Shown: positions 32,701 to 40,170 of the stretch, one piece after another
How positions within the stretch are numbered: position 1 is the stretch's first letter
Layout: every line of letters starts with the position of its first letter
Origin: Euglena gracilis
Taxonomy: Eukaryota; Euglenida; Euglenophyceae; Euglenales
Length of the DNA stretch: 64,000 nucleotides
Assembly: GCA_039621445.1 (NCBI GenBank)
Contig: CP154956.1
Coordinates: 82,518,474 to 82,582,473, forward strand
Direction of reading: 5' to 3'
The notes under the pieces: generated by a model
The model's input: the letters and a program-made list of their open reading frames with translations, nothing else
Databases searched by the model: none
Told to the model about the DNA's origin: nothing
Translations under genes and position numbers: made by a program

Positions 32701-35700
32701 CAAATGTCATTCGGGCCTACTTAGGTCCCAACAGTCCTAACCCTAACCCCACTCTTTGAATGAACCCGGGTCACCTGCCGGGGTTTTATTGAGCCACCCT
32801 ACCGCAGGGGGGAGGTCCAACCTTCCAGCAGCACCCCCCCCCCCCCCAGCCAGCAGCTCTGCGGACCCCCCCCTGGGCCAGCTGAAACAAAGTTCGGGCC
32901 AGGCCAAAGCCGGGCTGGTAAAGCTTGGGCTGAAGGCGGGCTGGATTTTTAGTGCAAATCACCGACATTTTTTGAAAAAAGGCCAGTAATGGCCAAAAAT
33001 GGTATTTTTGAGGGGTTTTGGGGATTTAGCATCCATATTTTGGTTGAAGTGTTCCAACTAAGCTGGGTATAGGTTTTTTTCTCTGCCTGCATTCACCCAA
33101 GGTGTCCCACCCCCCGTCCTTGAAATAACCGTTGTCACCTGCAACGGCAAGTCTAAAACCCCCATGGGGGTGTAACATTTCCACACTTGCCGTGCAGATG
33201 GTGTACCTTATTTTTTGTGTAGACATTCATGATGTGTGGCACAACCTAAAATTTTTTGACATCATCATGCGGTATGTGGCACATATGCCACAGTGGTGAT
33301 TTTTTTTTTTGCTGGAACCGTGCTTCACACAACACATTGTGCCCCTGGCCTGAGATGACCCGCCCTGGCTCCAGCAGAGCGGGCCAACGAGGCGGTTGTG
33401 TCGCTCCTGGAGCAGCTCGGCACCAAGGACAACATCCCCCACATCCTGGCGCGGGCCAAGGACCCCAACGACCCCTTCCGCCTCCCCGGCTTCGGGCACT
33501 GGGTGTACAAGTCCAGGGCATCGCTGCCACCCACTCATGGGGGCGTCCTCCCAGCCATGAGCCTTTTTTCATGTGCTGTTCTCTGCCTCCCCCCCAGCAT
33601 GCATTGTCCAATACTGCGCCATTTTTGGCGGAAATTGTGGTCTAAAGCCGTTGCCCCGCTCAATTTTTGGGTCCGAGAAGTGAATTCTTTTGGCTAAGTT
33701 GTATTTTGCACTTTTCACTTTTGTTCACCAGCCAGCCCCCAATCTCCCTCACGCTGCTCTGCACAAAACGTACGACCCGCGGGCTATTATTCTGCGCAAC
33801 CTCTGTCACCAGGCATGCCCCTGTTGTCCTGCTGTGGTCCTCCCTGTAAAATGTGTACCACCACTGCATCAATGCAGGGGGGGGGGCAATATGCAACTTG
33901 CATAATTTGCATTTTTTTGCATAATCAGGTTTTCCCGAAATTTGCATTTTTTGCATTTTTTTGCATTTTTTTGCATTAAATATTTTGCCCTGGAAAATTT
34001 TTTGTAGTTAGTTGCCGTATGTTTGGATTTTTTTTTGCATTTTTTTGCATAAAGTATTTTGCCCTGCAAATTTTTTTTGTAGTTGGTTGCCATATGTTTG
34101 GATTTTTTTGCATTTTTTTGCATTTTTTTTGCATAAAACATTTTGCCCTGGATTTAATATTATATATATTTTATTTTAGGCAGCAAAGCTCTGTTATATT
34201 CCTGCTTTTTCTCAGGGGTTTGATGCAAGTTGCATTTTTTTTGCGTTTTTTTGCATTTTTTTGCATTTTTTTGCATTTTTTTGACTTGCATAATTTGAAG
34301 GGCCAAGTTGCATCCCCCCCCCCCCCTGATCAATGGATCAATGGCTACTGTGTAATAATTATCCCACCACCACCACATAATGGCGAAGGACAGCCAACTG
34401 AGTTGAAGGAATCCCAACAATACACAGACACACACACACATATGGCAAGACTAACTCACTGCCCCCCCCCCCCCGGGGGGGGGAGGGCCCAGTAGTTGTA
34501 CCTACCGGGGACTTCGGCTGCCCAGGTAAAACTACTGGGACCCCCCTTGTGTTTTCCCAGGGGAAAACCACCCACCGCCAGAAACTTTTTCCGCCGGCGG
34601 GGGTATTTTGGGTTTTTTTTTAGGAATAGGGTTCGGGTTCGGGAGTGGGGTTAGGGTGAGGGTTGGGGTTGGGGTTGGGGGAAATCAGGCCGTCGGGCCG
34701 GATTCTGGCCAAATTCGGGCCGAATTTCAGGTCCAATTTTTTGTGTGAATTTCGACCCGATTTCGGCACAGCTTTTTTCCCCTAAATCGTAACCCTAACC
34801 CTATTCCCTGTTTTAACAATCCTGATCCCGTAATAAACGGAAATACGGCGTGTCGGGGCGCGAAAACCAAAATTTGGAGTTGGTGAAAGAAGTGGGACCC
34901 CCACCCCCAGGTTAAATTACTGGGCCCTCCCCCCCGGGGGGGGGGCAGTGATTTGGTCTTGCCATATATATATATATACATACATACATACATACATACA
35001 TATACAAACATATATGCACATATATAATATATATGGCAGCCTCCAACTAAATGGCCCCCCCCCCGGGGGGGGTGCGTACAGCTGGATCAGGGGGTCGGGG
35101 AAAATTTTTGGAATATTGATGGAATAGGGTTAGGGTAGGAGTTTGGCCTAATTTTAGGCCTAACTTATAGATTAGTGTTAGGTGATTAGTGTTAGGTGTA
35201 CAAGTTGTGCTTAAAGTTTGGCCAAACTCCTACCCGTAACCCTACTCCATCAATAACACAAAATTTCCCCCAACCCCAAACCGCAAATTTTTCCGGCGCT
35301 TTGCACCGGAATTTTTTTTGCACAGGGGGGGGGTTGGTCTGACCCCCGGGAGGGAGGGGGGGTCCAGACCCCTCCCTCCTCCCGCGCACTTAATACCCTG
35401 CCCCCCCCCCCCCCGGGCGCTTGGCTAATACCACAAAAAGAAAGTAAGTAAAGGTGAGGCTTGGGTGGACTGCGCAGTATTACAGAAAGGAGGGGTCATT
35501 TCGTCATTGCAGGATAAAACTACCTCCTCTCCCACGGGCACTTGCCCCCCCCCCCCCCCGGTCGCTTGGCCCTCCTCCTCCTTACCTTCAAATTTGCCCC
35601 TAATGTTGGCCGTTTGGCCTTAACCTTGCGATCTTGCCCCCATTTTCAGGCGTTTTGTCTATTGATTCTTTGATTCTTGTGTGGGGTGTCGTCTTTGAAG

Positions 35701-37157
35701 ACCCCCTCCCCCTCCCAGGTCCTCACCCACACCAAGAAGTACGCCCATTTGATGGAGTTGGCATTGGAGCTCGAGCAAGCTGCACTGCGGGACGATTATT
35801 TCATTAGCCATCACTTATATCCTGCTGGACACGGTGCTTTGGATCTCTCTCAGTTGTTCAGATGCCATCCGTAGGTTTTTGTCATGCGCATAGTTTTCCA
35901 TAAAAAAACCTAGTTGTTCAGATCTAAAATAATATGATCCAGTAACATTACATAATCATGTTTGTATCCATAACATGATCCATGTGATATAATGATCCAT
36001 AATTCCATACCATTGATGAACTGTTGCTGAATCCTTCTGACCTTTCCCCCCCTTTCAAGAGGGTTTTTTTTTGTTGCCAGGGAGGGTTTTCCATCATTGC
36101 CACCAAGGTTTGTTTTATGCTTTTATTGAACACTCATTACATTAAATATTTGTTTGAAGGTGTTTCCTCCATTTGCAGAAAAAATTTAGGGAGAAGCAAT
36201 GAATTCCTCCCCCTCTTTTCTTTGACAAGGTTCAGTAGGAAGGTCCTGATGCCACTCCTCCCACTGACCTTCGGGAGGCCCGGAGTCTCAGCGGGCCCAG
36301 TGTGTGCGTCGTGTACTTCGTTTGCATGAACATATGCCTTTCCGCATACCCCTGGACATAGGAGCGGTAACAGAAACGTCGCATGGTGTTGTGAAATGGT
36401 GCATTTGCTGAATTATTTATTTATTTATTTAGCGGTGTGTGGGGGGGGGGGTATTCTGGGGCTTGGCCCTCCGGTGCCGCGCCGTGTTCCCTCCAACGCG
36501 GACTTCTACTCCGGCCTCCTGTTCCGCGCCATCGGCTTCCCCTCGTCGATGTGCGGCGTGCTGTTCAGCGTCGCCCGGGCGGTGGGCTGGATCGCCAACT
36601 GGAAGGAGGCCAGGCTTCGGCTCAGCTCCTCCTTTCCCTTCCCTTCAGACCGAGAAAGCACTGCCCCCAAACCACCCCAAACATTCCCGTTTTGACTTCA
36701 GCCTCCAAGGATGACAATAAGTGAGAATATGCCGGCACAAGCAAAGGTGTGTGGGTTGCACTTGCAAGTGACTTTGCCACAGAGACGTTTAAGATAGTAT
36801 TCTAGTTCCCTCCCGGAAAGTTGACCCCTCAGAAGTCGTTCATTTTTGTACGCATGTTTGGTACATTTATGTTTGTACGTTTGGGAGTGCAGGCTTTTAG
36901 GCCGTACTTGCAACCCTAACCTTATTGGGAGTTGGCCTCTCCCTCTGCACCAGCCAACTTGGCTGAAGCCGAAATTCCCCGGCCAGGGGGGGGGGGGCTC
37001 GACGGATGAGTGGGGGGACCCTCAGCCCGGTCCACCTGTCCTGGGGGTGGTAATGCAAAGCCTGCAATGGATGATGGACGACCCGAAACGACGCATCGTG
37101 CGGCCGCGGCAGCTCTATGTGGGCCGAGCCGACCGGCAGCTGCCAGCAAAACTATAA
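20727..37157 (+). CDS. CS: citrate synthase, bacterial (GltA) type, 14 exons, PTS1-like C-terminus
   Basis: Condenses oxaloacetate and acetyl-CoA to citrate. Joining 14 exons gives 432 residues, against 427 in E. coli GltA, with motifs in order: [139 protein letters not shown]. The equivalents of E. coli His229 (ADHE), His305 (GFGH), Arg314 (DPR), Asp362 (NADF), Arg387 and Arg407 are present. The GPAHGG motif with catalytic His264 is not: the exon 9/10 join reads LWGVAERANEA. The protein ends AKL, a PTS1-type peroxisomal signal, and has no obvious presequence. Ten introns are nonconventional, one is GT-AG and two are read as GC-AG. Identity is certain; activity depends on the missing motif. 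Confidence 0.95.
21356..21541. mobile_element. intron 1 element A: TTTATTGTCC type, TACCAC ends
   Basis: TACCACCCCCCCCCCCTTTA at the left mirrors TAAAGGGGGGGGGGTGGTA at the right. Inside, ACAATAAAGGGG words recur around a GGCCGGGCC-like centre. About 186 bp. Element C (22262-22445) has the same length and plan with CATATTGTCC in place of TTTATTGTCC. Confidence 0.75.
21539..22260. mobile_element. intron 1 element B: TAAATGACC type, TACCAT ends
   Basis: The left end, TACCATTACCCCCCCCCTAA then ATGACC, faces the right end GGTCATTTAGG... ...GGGTGATGGTA. The middle holds T-run/A-run hairpins and three tandem GTCACGTCT words at 21941-21967. It starts where element A ends, so the two abut or share the TACC/GGTA junction. 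Confidence 0.65.
22262..22445. mobile_element. intron 1 element C: CATATTGTCC type, TACCAC ends
   Basis: TACCACCCCCCCCATATTGT at the left, ACAATATGGGGGGGGGGTGG then TA at the right, with internal CATATTGTCCC direct repeats and ATGAAATTTCCTTTGG, which also appears inverted inside element A. About 184 bp. Confidence 0.75.
22443..22763. mobile_element. intron 1 element D: AATTGGCTAATTGG type, TACCCTCACC ends
   Basis: Starts TACCCTCACCCCCCCCC and ends AGGTGAGGGTA. It has the same outer ten bases as the elements at 1263 and 2416 but a different interior (CCAATTGGCTAATTGG left, CTAATTGGCTAATTGGGG right). It directly follows element C. Confidence 0.65.
22904..22976 (+). CDS. CS: citrate synthase exon 2
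   Basis: Encodes [20 protein letters not shown] and a few residues more, aligning with 'ELPI..GTIGP..IDIRKLY' of the family. The start at 22904 is fixed by reading frame and by intron-end pairing. The end is less certain. With intron 2 starting GTGCAGAGAA (22977), seven bases (CAGAGAA) pair with TTCTCTG before exon 3, but the register is one base off the usual rule. Confidence 0.8.
23316..24281 (-). repeat. 966-bp repeat, copy 2, inside citrate synthase intron 2
   Basis: Reverse complement of 11433-12398 over its full length, including the GACGCCGG hairpin ends and the TCGATCGAGGGG / CGATCGAAAGCTCTT words. Located in intron 2 (22977-27917), so it is carried in the primary transcript of citrate synthase without interrupting an exon. 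Confidence 0.85.
24282..26194. other. intron 2 interior, no element resolved
   Basis: AT-rich unique sequence with several 60-117-codon frames on both strands, none of which I recognise. The frame at 25928-26170 is the least repetitive and could be a transposon relic, but no motif supports that. Confidence 0.4.
26195..26424. mobile_element. short terminal-inverted-repeat element, ACCCTCACC family, copy 3 (in intron 2)
   Basis: Left ACCCTCACCCCCCCTCAAAG, right GAGGGCAGGGTGAGGGG. It contains TTTTGGGGTCCCATGGTGCT, the inverse of the AGCACCACGGGACCCCAAAA stretch in copies 1 and 2, and a central GGCGCCGAAGG hairpin. More diverged than copies 1 and 2. Confidence 0.65.
26635..27150. mobile_element. 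GTGACCCCC-flanked element with TGATTCCTAATTT core (intron 2)
   Basis: Tandem GTGACCCC words at 26637-26795 and again with long C runs at 27108-27150 bracket a core of ATTCCTAATTTTG and TGATTCCTGATTTGG words. The core vocabulary is the same as in the elements at 14036 and 15405, with different flanks. Confidence 0.45.
27649..27747. mobile_element. 99-bp hairpin element, TAACCGCCC ends (intron 2)
   Basis: TAACCGCCCCCCCCCCCAAA then TAATACCCCC at the left; GGGGGTATTATTATTTGGGG then GGGTTA at the right. The whole unit folds into a single hairpin like the 95-bp TACC elements. Confidence 0.65.
27918..27997 (+). CDS. CS: citrate synthase exon 3
   Basis: Encodes [20 protein letters not shown] and then GVL; the family has 'DPGF.(S/N)TA...SAITFI.GD.GIL'. 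Intron 3 (27998-28401) has CAG at +4..+6 (28001-28003) and CTG at -8..-6 (28394-28396), and CAGG pairs with CCTG. The cut after CT with a G supplied by exon 4 gives KGVLEYRGYDI. Confidence 0.92.
28402..28570 (+). CDS. CS: citrate synthase exon 4
   Basis: The largest exon: [20 protein letters not shown], then [17 protein letters not shown] and [16 protein letters not shown], matching 'YRGYPI..L...SDFLEVCYLLL.GELP' and the following helices. It ends in a conventional donor, GAG|GTCAAC. Confidence 0.97.
29273..29350 (+). CDS. CS: citrate synthase exon 5
   Basis: Encodes [18 protein letters not shown] then LSAFYDLK, the '(G/A)FR.D.HPM......GAL..FY' block. It follows a conventional acceptor with a pyrimidine tract (CCACTCTCTCCCAG), making intron 4 (28571-29272) the only clear GT-AG intron in the gene. 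Intron 5 (29351-29682) has GCTTTTGC from +4 paired with GCAAAAGC ending at -6, and the complementarity extends to ten bases. Confidence 0.95.
29683..29724 (+). CDS. CS: citrate synthase exon 6
   Basis: A 42-bp exon, [14 protein letters not shown], fills exactly the 'LDI.DPE.RE.AAI' segment between the FY motif and the next helix. It is invisible to GT-AG logic: intron 6 (29725-30839) begins CCCCAG (CAG at +4..+6) and ends CTGCGACC (CTG at -8..-6). Confidence 0.92.
30840..30893 (+). CDS. CS: citrate synthase exon 7
   Basis: Encodes [18 protein letters not shown], matching 'R(L/I)(I/L)(A/S)K.PT.AA...KYS'. Intron 7 (30894-31811) begins ACCGTG and ends CACCTTGT; GTG at +4..+6 pairs with CAC at -8..-6. 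Joining gives RYSRGLPFVYP, the same length as the E. coli sequence. Confidence 0.93.
31812..31922 (+). CDS. CS: citrate synthase exon 8
   Basis: Encodes [37 protein letters not shown], strongly like 'GQPFVYPRNDLSYAENFL.MMF.TP.E.YE.NPVL.RA'. Intron 8 (31923-32374) begins GCATGC and ends CCGCAG. The reverse-pairing register does not fit at any allowed cut, so it is read as a GC-AG intron. Confidence 0.93.
32375..32508 (+). CDS. CS: citrate synthase exon 9 (ADHE substrate-binding His)
   Basis: Encodes [44 protein letters not shown]. The His of ADHE is the oxaloacetate-binding residue (His229 in E. coli). The exon ends GGC GT before intron 9 (32509-33372), whose GTGCAGGGC start pairs CAGGGC with GCCCTG at -11..-6. 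The family continues PAHGG here, but this gene continues VAER. Confidence 0.9.
33373..33510 (+). CDS. CS: citrate synthase exon 10 (GFGH active-site His)
   Basis: Encodes [46 protein letters not shown]. The GFGH histidine (His305 in E. coli) is intact; the next residue, usually Arg, is Trp. Intron 10 (33511-33766) begins GTCCAG with CAG at +4..+6 and ends CTGCACAA with CTG at -8..-6. Confidence 0.93.
33767..33812 (+). CDS. CS: citrate synthase exon 11
   Basis: A 46-bp exon completing [18 protein letters not shown]; the Arg of DPR binds substrate. It ends CAG|GCATGC, the same donor hexamer as exon 8, and intron 11 (33813-35718) ends CCTCCCAG, so it is read as a second GC-AG intron. Confidence 0.92.
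33885..34310. repeat. TTTTTTGCA tandem words in intron 11
   Basis: Many copies of GCATTTTTTTGCATTTTTT, arranged in three blocks separated by a 60-70-bp TATTTTGCCCTGGAAAATTT-type unit that itself repeats (about 33980, 34055 and 34135). Noncoding. Confidence 0.85.
34444..34963. mobile_element. inverted-end element in intron 11, GGCAAGACTAACTCACTGCC ends
   Basis: Left GGCAAGACTAACTCACTGCC then a C run; right a G run then GGCAGTGATTTGGTCTTGCC. It contains an inner pair, CCCAGTAGTTGTACC / GGTTAAATTACTGGG, and telomere-like GGGTTAGGGTGAGGGTTGGGG (34650). It sits between AC/AT microsatellites, so a target duplication cannot be judged. Confidence 0.65.
34965..35035. repeat. ATAC/ACATAT microsatellite
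   Basis: Alternating TATATATACATACATACATA and further ACATAT units directly after the element at 34444-34963. Confidence 0.9.
35100..35260. repeat. telomere-like TTAGGG words in inverted arrangement (intron 11)
   Basis: GGAATAGGGTTAGGGTAGGA and then TTTGGCCTAA are mirrored by TTTGGCCAAACTCCTACCCG and TAACCCTACTCC. The same design (TTAGGG words in a palindrome) is seen in the element at 37344-37624. Confidence 0.6.
35719..35823 (+). CDS. CS: citrate synthase exon 12
   Basis: Encodes [35 protein letters not shown], matching '..MELE.IAL.DPYF...KLYP'. Intron 12 (35824-36494) starts GCTGGACACGG and ends CCGTGTTCCCTCC. Eight consecutive positions from +4 pair with -13..-6, one of them G-T. Confidence 0.95.
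36495..36607 (+). CDS. CS: citrate synthase exon 13 (catalytic Asp)
   Basis: Encodes [38 protein letters not shown]. The Asp of NADFYSG is the catalytic aspartate (Asp362 in E. coli) and the Arg in ARAVGW is a substrate ligand. Intron 13 (36608-37069) starts GGCCAGGCTT and ends AAGCCTGCAATG, giving seven pairs (CAGGCTT/AAGCCTG) in exact register. Confidence 0.96.
37070..37157 (+). CDS. CS: citrate synthase exon 14 (stop codon, AKL end)
   Basis: Encodes [28 protein letters not shown] and a TAA stop at 37155. RPRQLY.G is the conserved C-terminal motif with the last substrate Arg. The final tripeptide, A-K-L, fits the PTS1 consensus for peroxisomal import. Confidence 0.95.
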
Positions 37158-37335
37158 TACCACCGCCTTGGGGGGCGACAGGGAAGGGCGGGAGGAAAGC
37201 ATGCCTGCCTGCACGCCGTTCGTTGTCTGCGGAAACGGGACACACCTTGTGTGCTCATGCTATTTCCTGTGAAGGATGCATTTTAGTTGCGCATTTCAAA
37301 ACACACACCTTTTATAAACGGAACAAAATGCGGTG

Positions 37336-37632
37336 AAATAAATGGCAGCCATCTTCTAAATGGCCCCCCCCCCCCTCGGGGGGGCCATGTAGAGTGACCA
37401 GGGGGTCAAAATAGTTTTTTTGCGTTAATGATGGAATAGGGTTAGGTGCGCGACTTAGGCTTAGGGTTAGGCCTAACTTATAGACGGGTGTTCGGTGTAC
37501 AAGTTAGGCCTAACCCTAAGCCTAAGTCGCGCACCTAACCCTACTCCATCATTAACGCAAAACATGCCAGGAGGGGGGCCATTTAGAGTGACCAGGGGGG
37601 GGGGGCATTTAGAAGATGGCTGCCAAATAAAT
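37336..37632. mobile_element. 281-bp MITE with 8-bp target duplication AAATAAAT
   Basis: The element body is 37344-37624. The left end, GGCAGCCATCTTCTAAATG, is the exact inverse of the right end, CATTTAGAAGATGGCTGCC. Identical AAATAAAT octamers flank it at 37336-37343 and 37625-37632. The interior is a palindrome with telomere-like TTAGGCTTAGGGTTAGG. An 8-bp duplication is the length made by hAT transposases. It lies about 180 bp downstream of the citrate synthase stop. Confidence 0.88.
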
Positions 37633-39700
37633 ATTGTTAATGATATTTTCCCCCTGGGGGACATAAAGAATTCACGGGGAGGGGGGGCGCATGTGGCGGA
37701 TCCCGGGTCCGACCCTCCGGATTTTTCGGTCCCGTTGCGTCCCGTAACCGCGCCGGATCCGGGTGAAAGCGGTCGGATCCAGGAATATTCGCTTTGAGGA
37801 ACAGGGTTAACTCGAGGATCGGCCCCCCGAAAATTGGCCCTTTTTAGGGACTAACTTAGGCCAGAGGTTAGGTCCCGTTTGGGGGAGATTTTTGAAAACA
37901 CATTCTGCCTAAAAAAACGCTCGAATTCGGCCGAAATCCTGCCTAAATTTGTCTGCAATGCGACCTAACTTCTCCCTCATCCGGTCGTAACCCTAACTCT
38001 ATCCCAAACCATAACCCCAACCTCCCTCCGAAGCCGGACTCGGGATCCACCATACCCCCCCCCCCGTGAATTGCATTAAGAATTCATCTTGCCATTATTT
38101 GAAATAATATTTTAAATTGTGTAAAAAATTCTCAGCGCTTTTTTGCATCAGTGTTTCTATCAGTCACTATGGTTGGATGCAACCATTTGCTCGCTCAGAT
38201 TTGCTTCGTTTTCTTGATTTGAAATCTTGCCCCTCCCTGGGTCCAAGTTGCCCATTGGGGCTCCTGAGCTGTTGTGTACAGTACCTACCATTACCGTGAC
38301 GCTCGATGCGTGATAAAATGCGTGGCGAATGTTTTTTTTTTTTCACTGGCTGTGGTCGGTGCGGACCACTTTTAAGTCACACTCATGGGTTCAGTTCACA
38401 GTCATGGGTGGAAGTCTGTGTTGGATTTCAAGCAGCAGGCCTACCCAAGCAAACCTTTGTGCAGTCGCTGTGAGACTGCAAGTTTTTTTTTTAGTTGGGA
38501 GGCATCTCCTGCAACCAAAGTTAACCCCAATCAATACCCTCCAACCCCCCTCTCCCTCCCCGGTCGACCTGTGCATCATGCAAACCCGGGGAACAGTGAA
38601 CGCATTGGATGTATCTGTCCTCGCTGCCGTCTCCTGTTCAGCAGTGCAGTGGGCGACAGAGTGGGTGGGAGTATCCCCATAATCAGATGCATTCACCGAA
38701 TCTCAAACAAATTACGGTGTGAAAACACCTTTTCGTTTTGAATCCAAGATTTTTTAAGGCTTCAAAGCTTTGTGGATGCATTTTCCAAAGGGTTGGTAGT
38801 TCAGTATCTCTCCCATGTGGACTGCAAGTTCGAATACCCAAAACCCAGGGTTCGACACAAGGGGGTGTCCGGGGTTAAGGTTAGGGTGTGCCTCCGTTAG
38901 GGCTGGATTTCAGGACAGGTGGGGGGTGGGTCTGAACCCCCGCCCAGTCGAGAGGGGACCCCCAAAGCAGTCCAAAATGAGCGGTTTCCGGCCCAGCGCA
39001 AAGGGATGGGCCAAAATTGCCCCCCTAAATTGACCAAACTACGACATTGGACATTTTTTTTGGGGGCAACTTTTGTCATGAATGCTGAAAATATGCGAAG
39101 CACTGGTGAAAAGTTTGACCATTTTGTGGGTTCCGAAAGGGTTTTCCTCCAAACTCAAAACGGTTTTAAAATTGGGAGCTCAAAATAGACCCGCAAAAGA
39201 GCTCCCCCCCCCCCCGAGTCTTAACAAAACCTCCATTCCAGACTGAATGGGAGGGTCACGGTTCAAACACAGGAATCCGCCAACCATACATTTTTTAAGT
39301 TTCGTGACCTGGGGGTCCCGGCCGAGCCCCCATCCCCCCTGGGGATGGGGGTGGGCTGAGGGGTTACCCCGCCAGAGGCGCGGTTTTCCTCTATTTTCAG
39401 CGCGAAGCGCCGAAACTTTGACCCCAACAGTGGGTCCCCCCAAGCCCCCCCCCCCCCCGGGACCCCCCGGGGCCCAGGGGGTGGGTGGGTGGGTCCGGAC
39501 CCCCCAGGTCCAAACAAAACCTCTGTCCTGAACCCCTATGGACGGTCCGGACCACATGTGTGGGGGGGGTCTGGGGGTCGGGGGGGGTCTGACAGTTGGG
39601 GGGGGGCACATCGGCCTAAATGGGCTCACTTACTCCACGGCTTCGAACATGGCCGTTGGCAGTTTTCCAAAAGTAATGGTGCGACCATTCTGCATTTGCC
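37633..39700. other. region between citrate synthase and the next candidate exons
   Basis: No supported gene. It contains a GTTAGG/CCTAAC-rich stretch (37800-38010), unique sequence at 38090-38800, and C/G-run tracts at 39200-39610 that look like degraded short elements. A plus-strand frame at 38329-38682 is open but has no recognisable protein character. Confidence 0.4.
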
Positions 39701-39707
39701 CCCGCAG

Positions 39708-39776
39708 CCCGCGGAGCCCACAGAACTTCGGGATGCGGTGATGTGCCAGCGGCCCGGCCCGCCCTTTCTCTCCCGC
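39708..39776 (+). CDS. candidate exon, unidentified gene
   Basis: Follows CCCCCGCAG; the translation PAEPTELRDAVMCQRPGPP is charged and non-repetitive. The sequence just downstream in another frame (RCVDKFLDGEV) is also protein-like, so the exon extent is unclear. First of a run of plus-strand candidates; no family recognised. Confidence 0.3.
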
Positions 39777-40015
39777 TGATGGCCACCGCCACCTGCCTCG
39801 GTGTGTCGACAAGTTTTTGGACGGAGAGGTTTGTTTGTCTCCAGCGCCACCGGGGAAGAATTTCTGTCACCAACATATTTGGGACGTTCATGTTTCGCTT
39901 GGAATTCCCCCCCCCCCGGGTATTAAGCGAGTGTTGGTTTTTTTACACAGGGAGGTGAGAGGAGGTCAGAGCCCCCCTCCCCAGGGGGAGACCCCCAAAA
40001 GGGGGAGGGGGGCAG

Positions 40016-40170
40016 GGTTCGATATAGGGAGGGTGTACGGGGTTCAGGTGGTGGGTGTCCCCCATCCCCCCTCTCCAGGACCGGAGGGGAGTCCGGGCCG
40101 ATCCCAGGGGGTTCCTGGGACCCCCTTATATCGAACTTGTTGAACTAATCGTCCTTATATCGAACGCCGG
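40016..40170. mobile_element. short inverted element, GTTCGATATAGGG ends
   Basis: GGTTCGATATAGGGAGGGTG at the left and CCCCCTTATATCGAAC at the right, followed by a second TTATATCGAACG at 40154. GC-rich interior, noncoding. Confidence 0.5.

Noticed and set aside
33168-33179. CCCCCATGGGGG as a micro-exon restoring the catalytic His-Gly-Gly of citrate synthase
   Set aside because: It is a perfect palindrome that encodes P-H-G-G by chance, would give WGPHGG rather than WGPAHGG, and the intron 9 ends already pair with each other over six bases. Kept only as an alternative in the findings.
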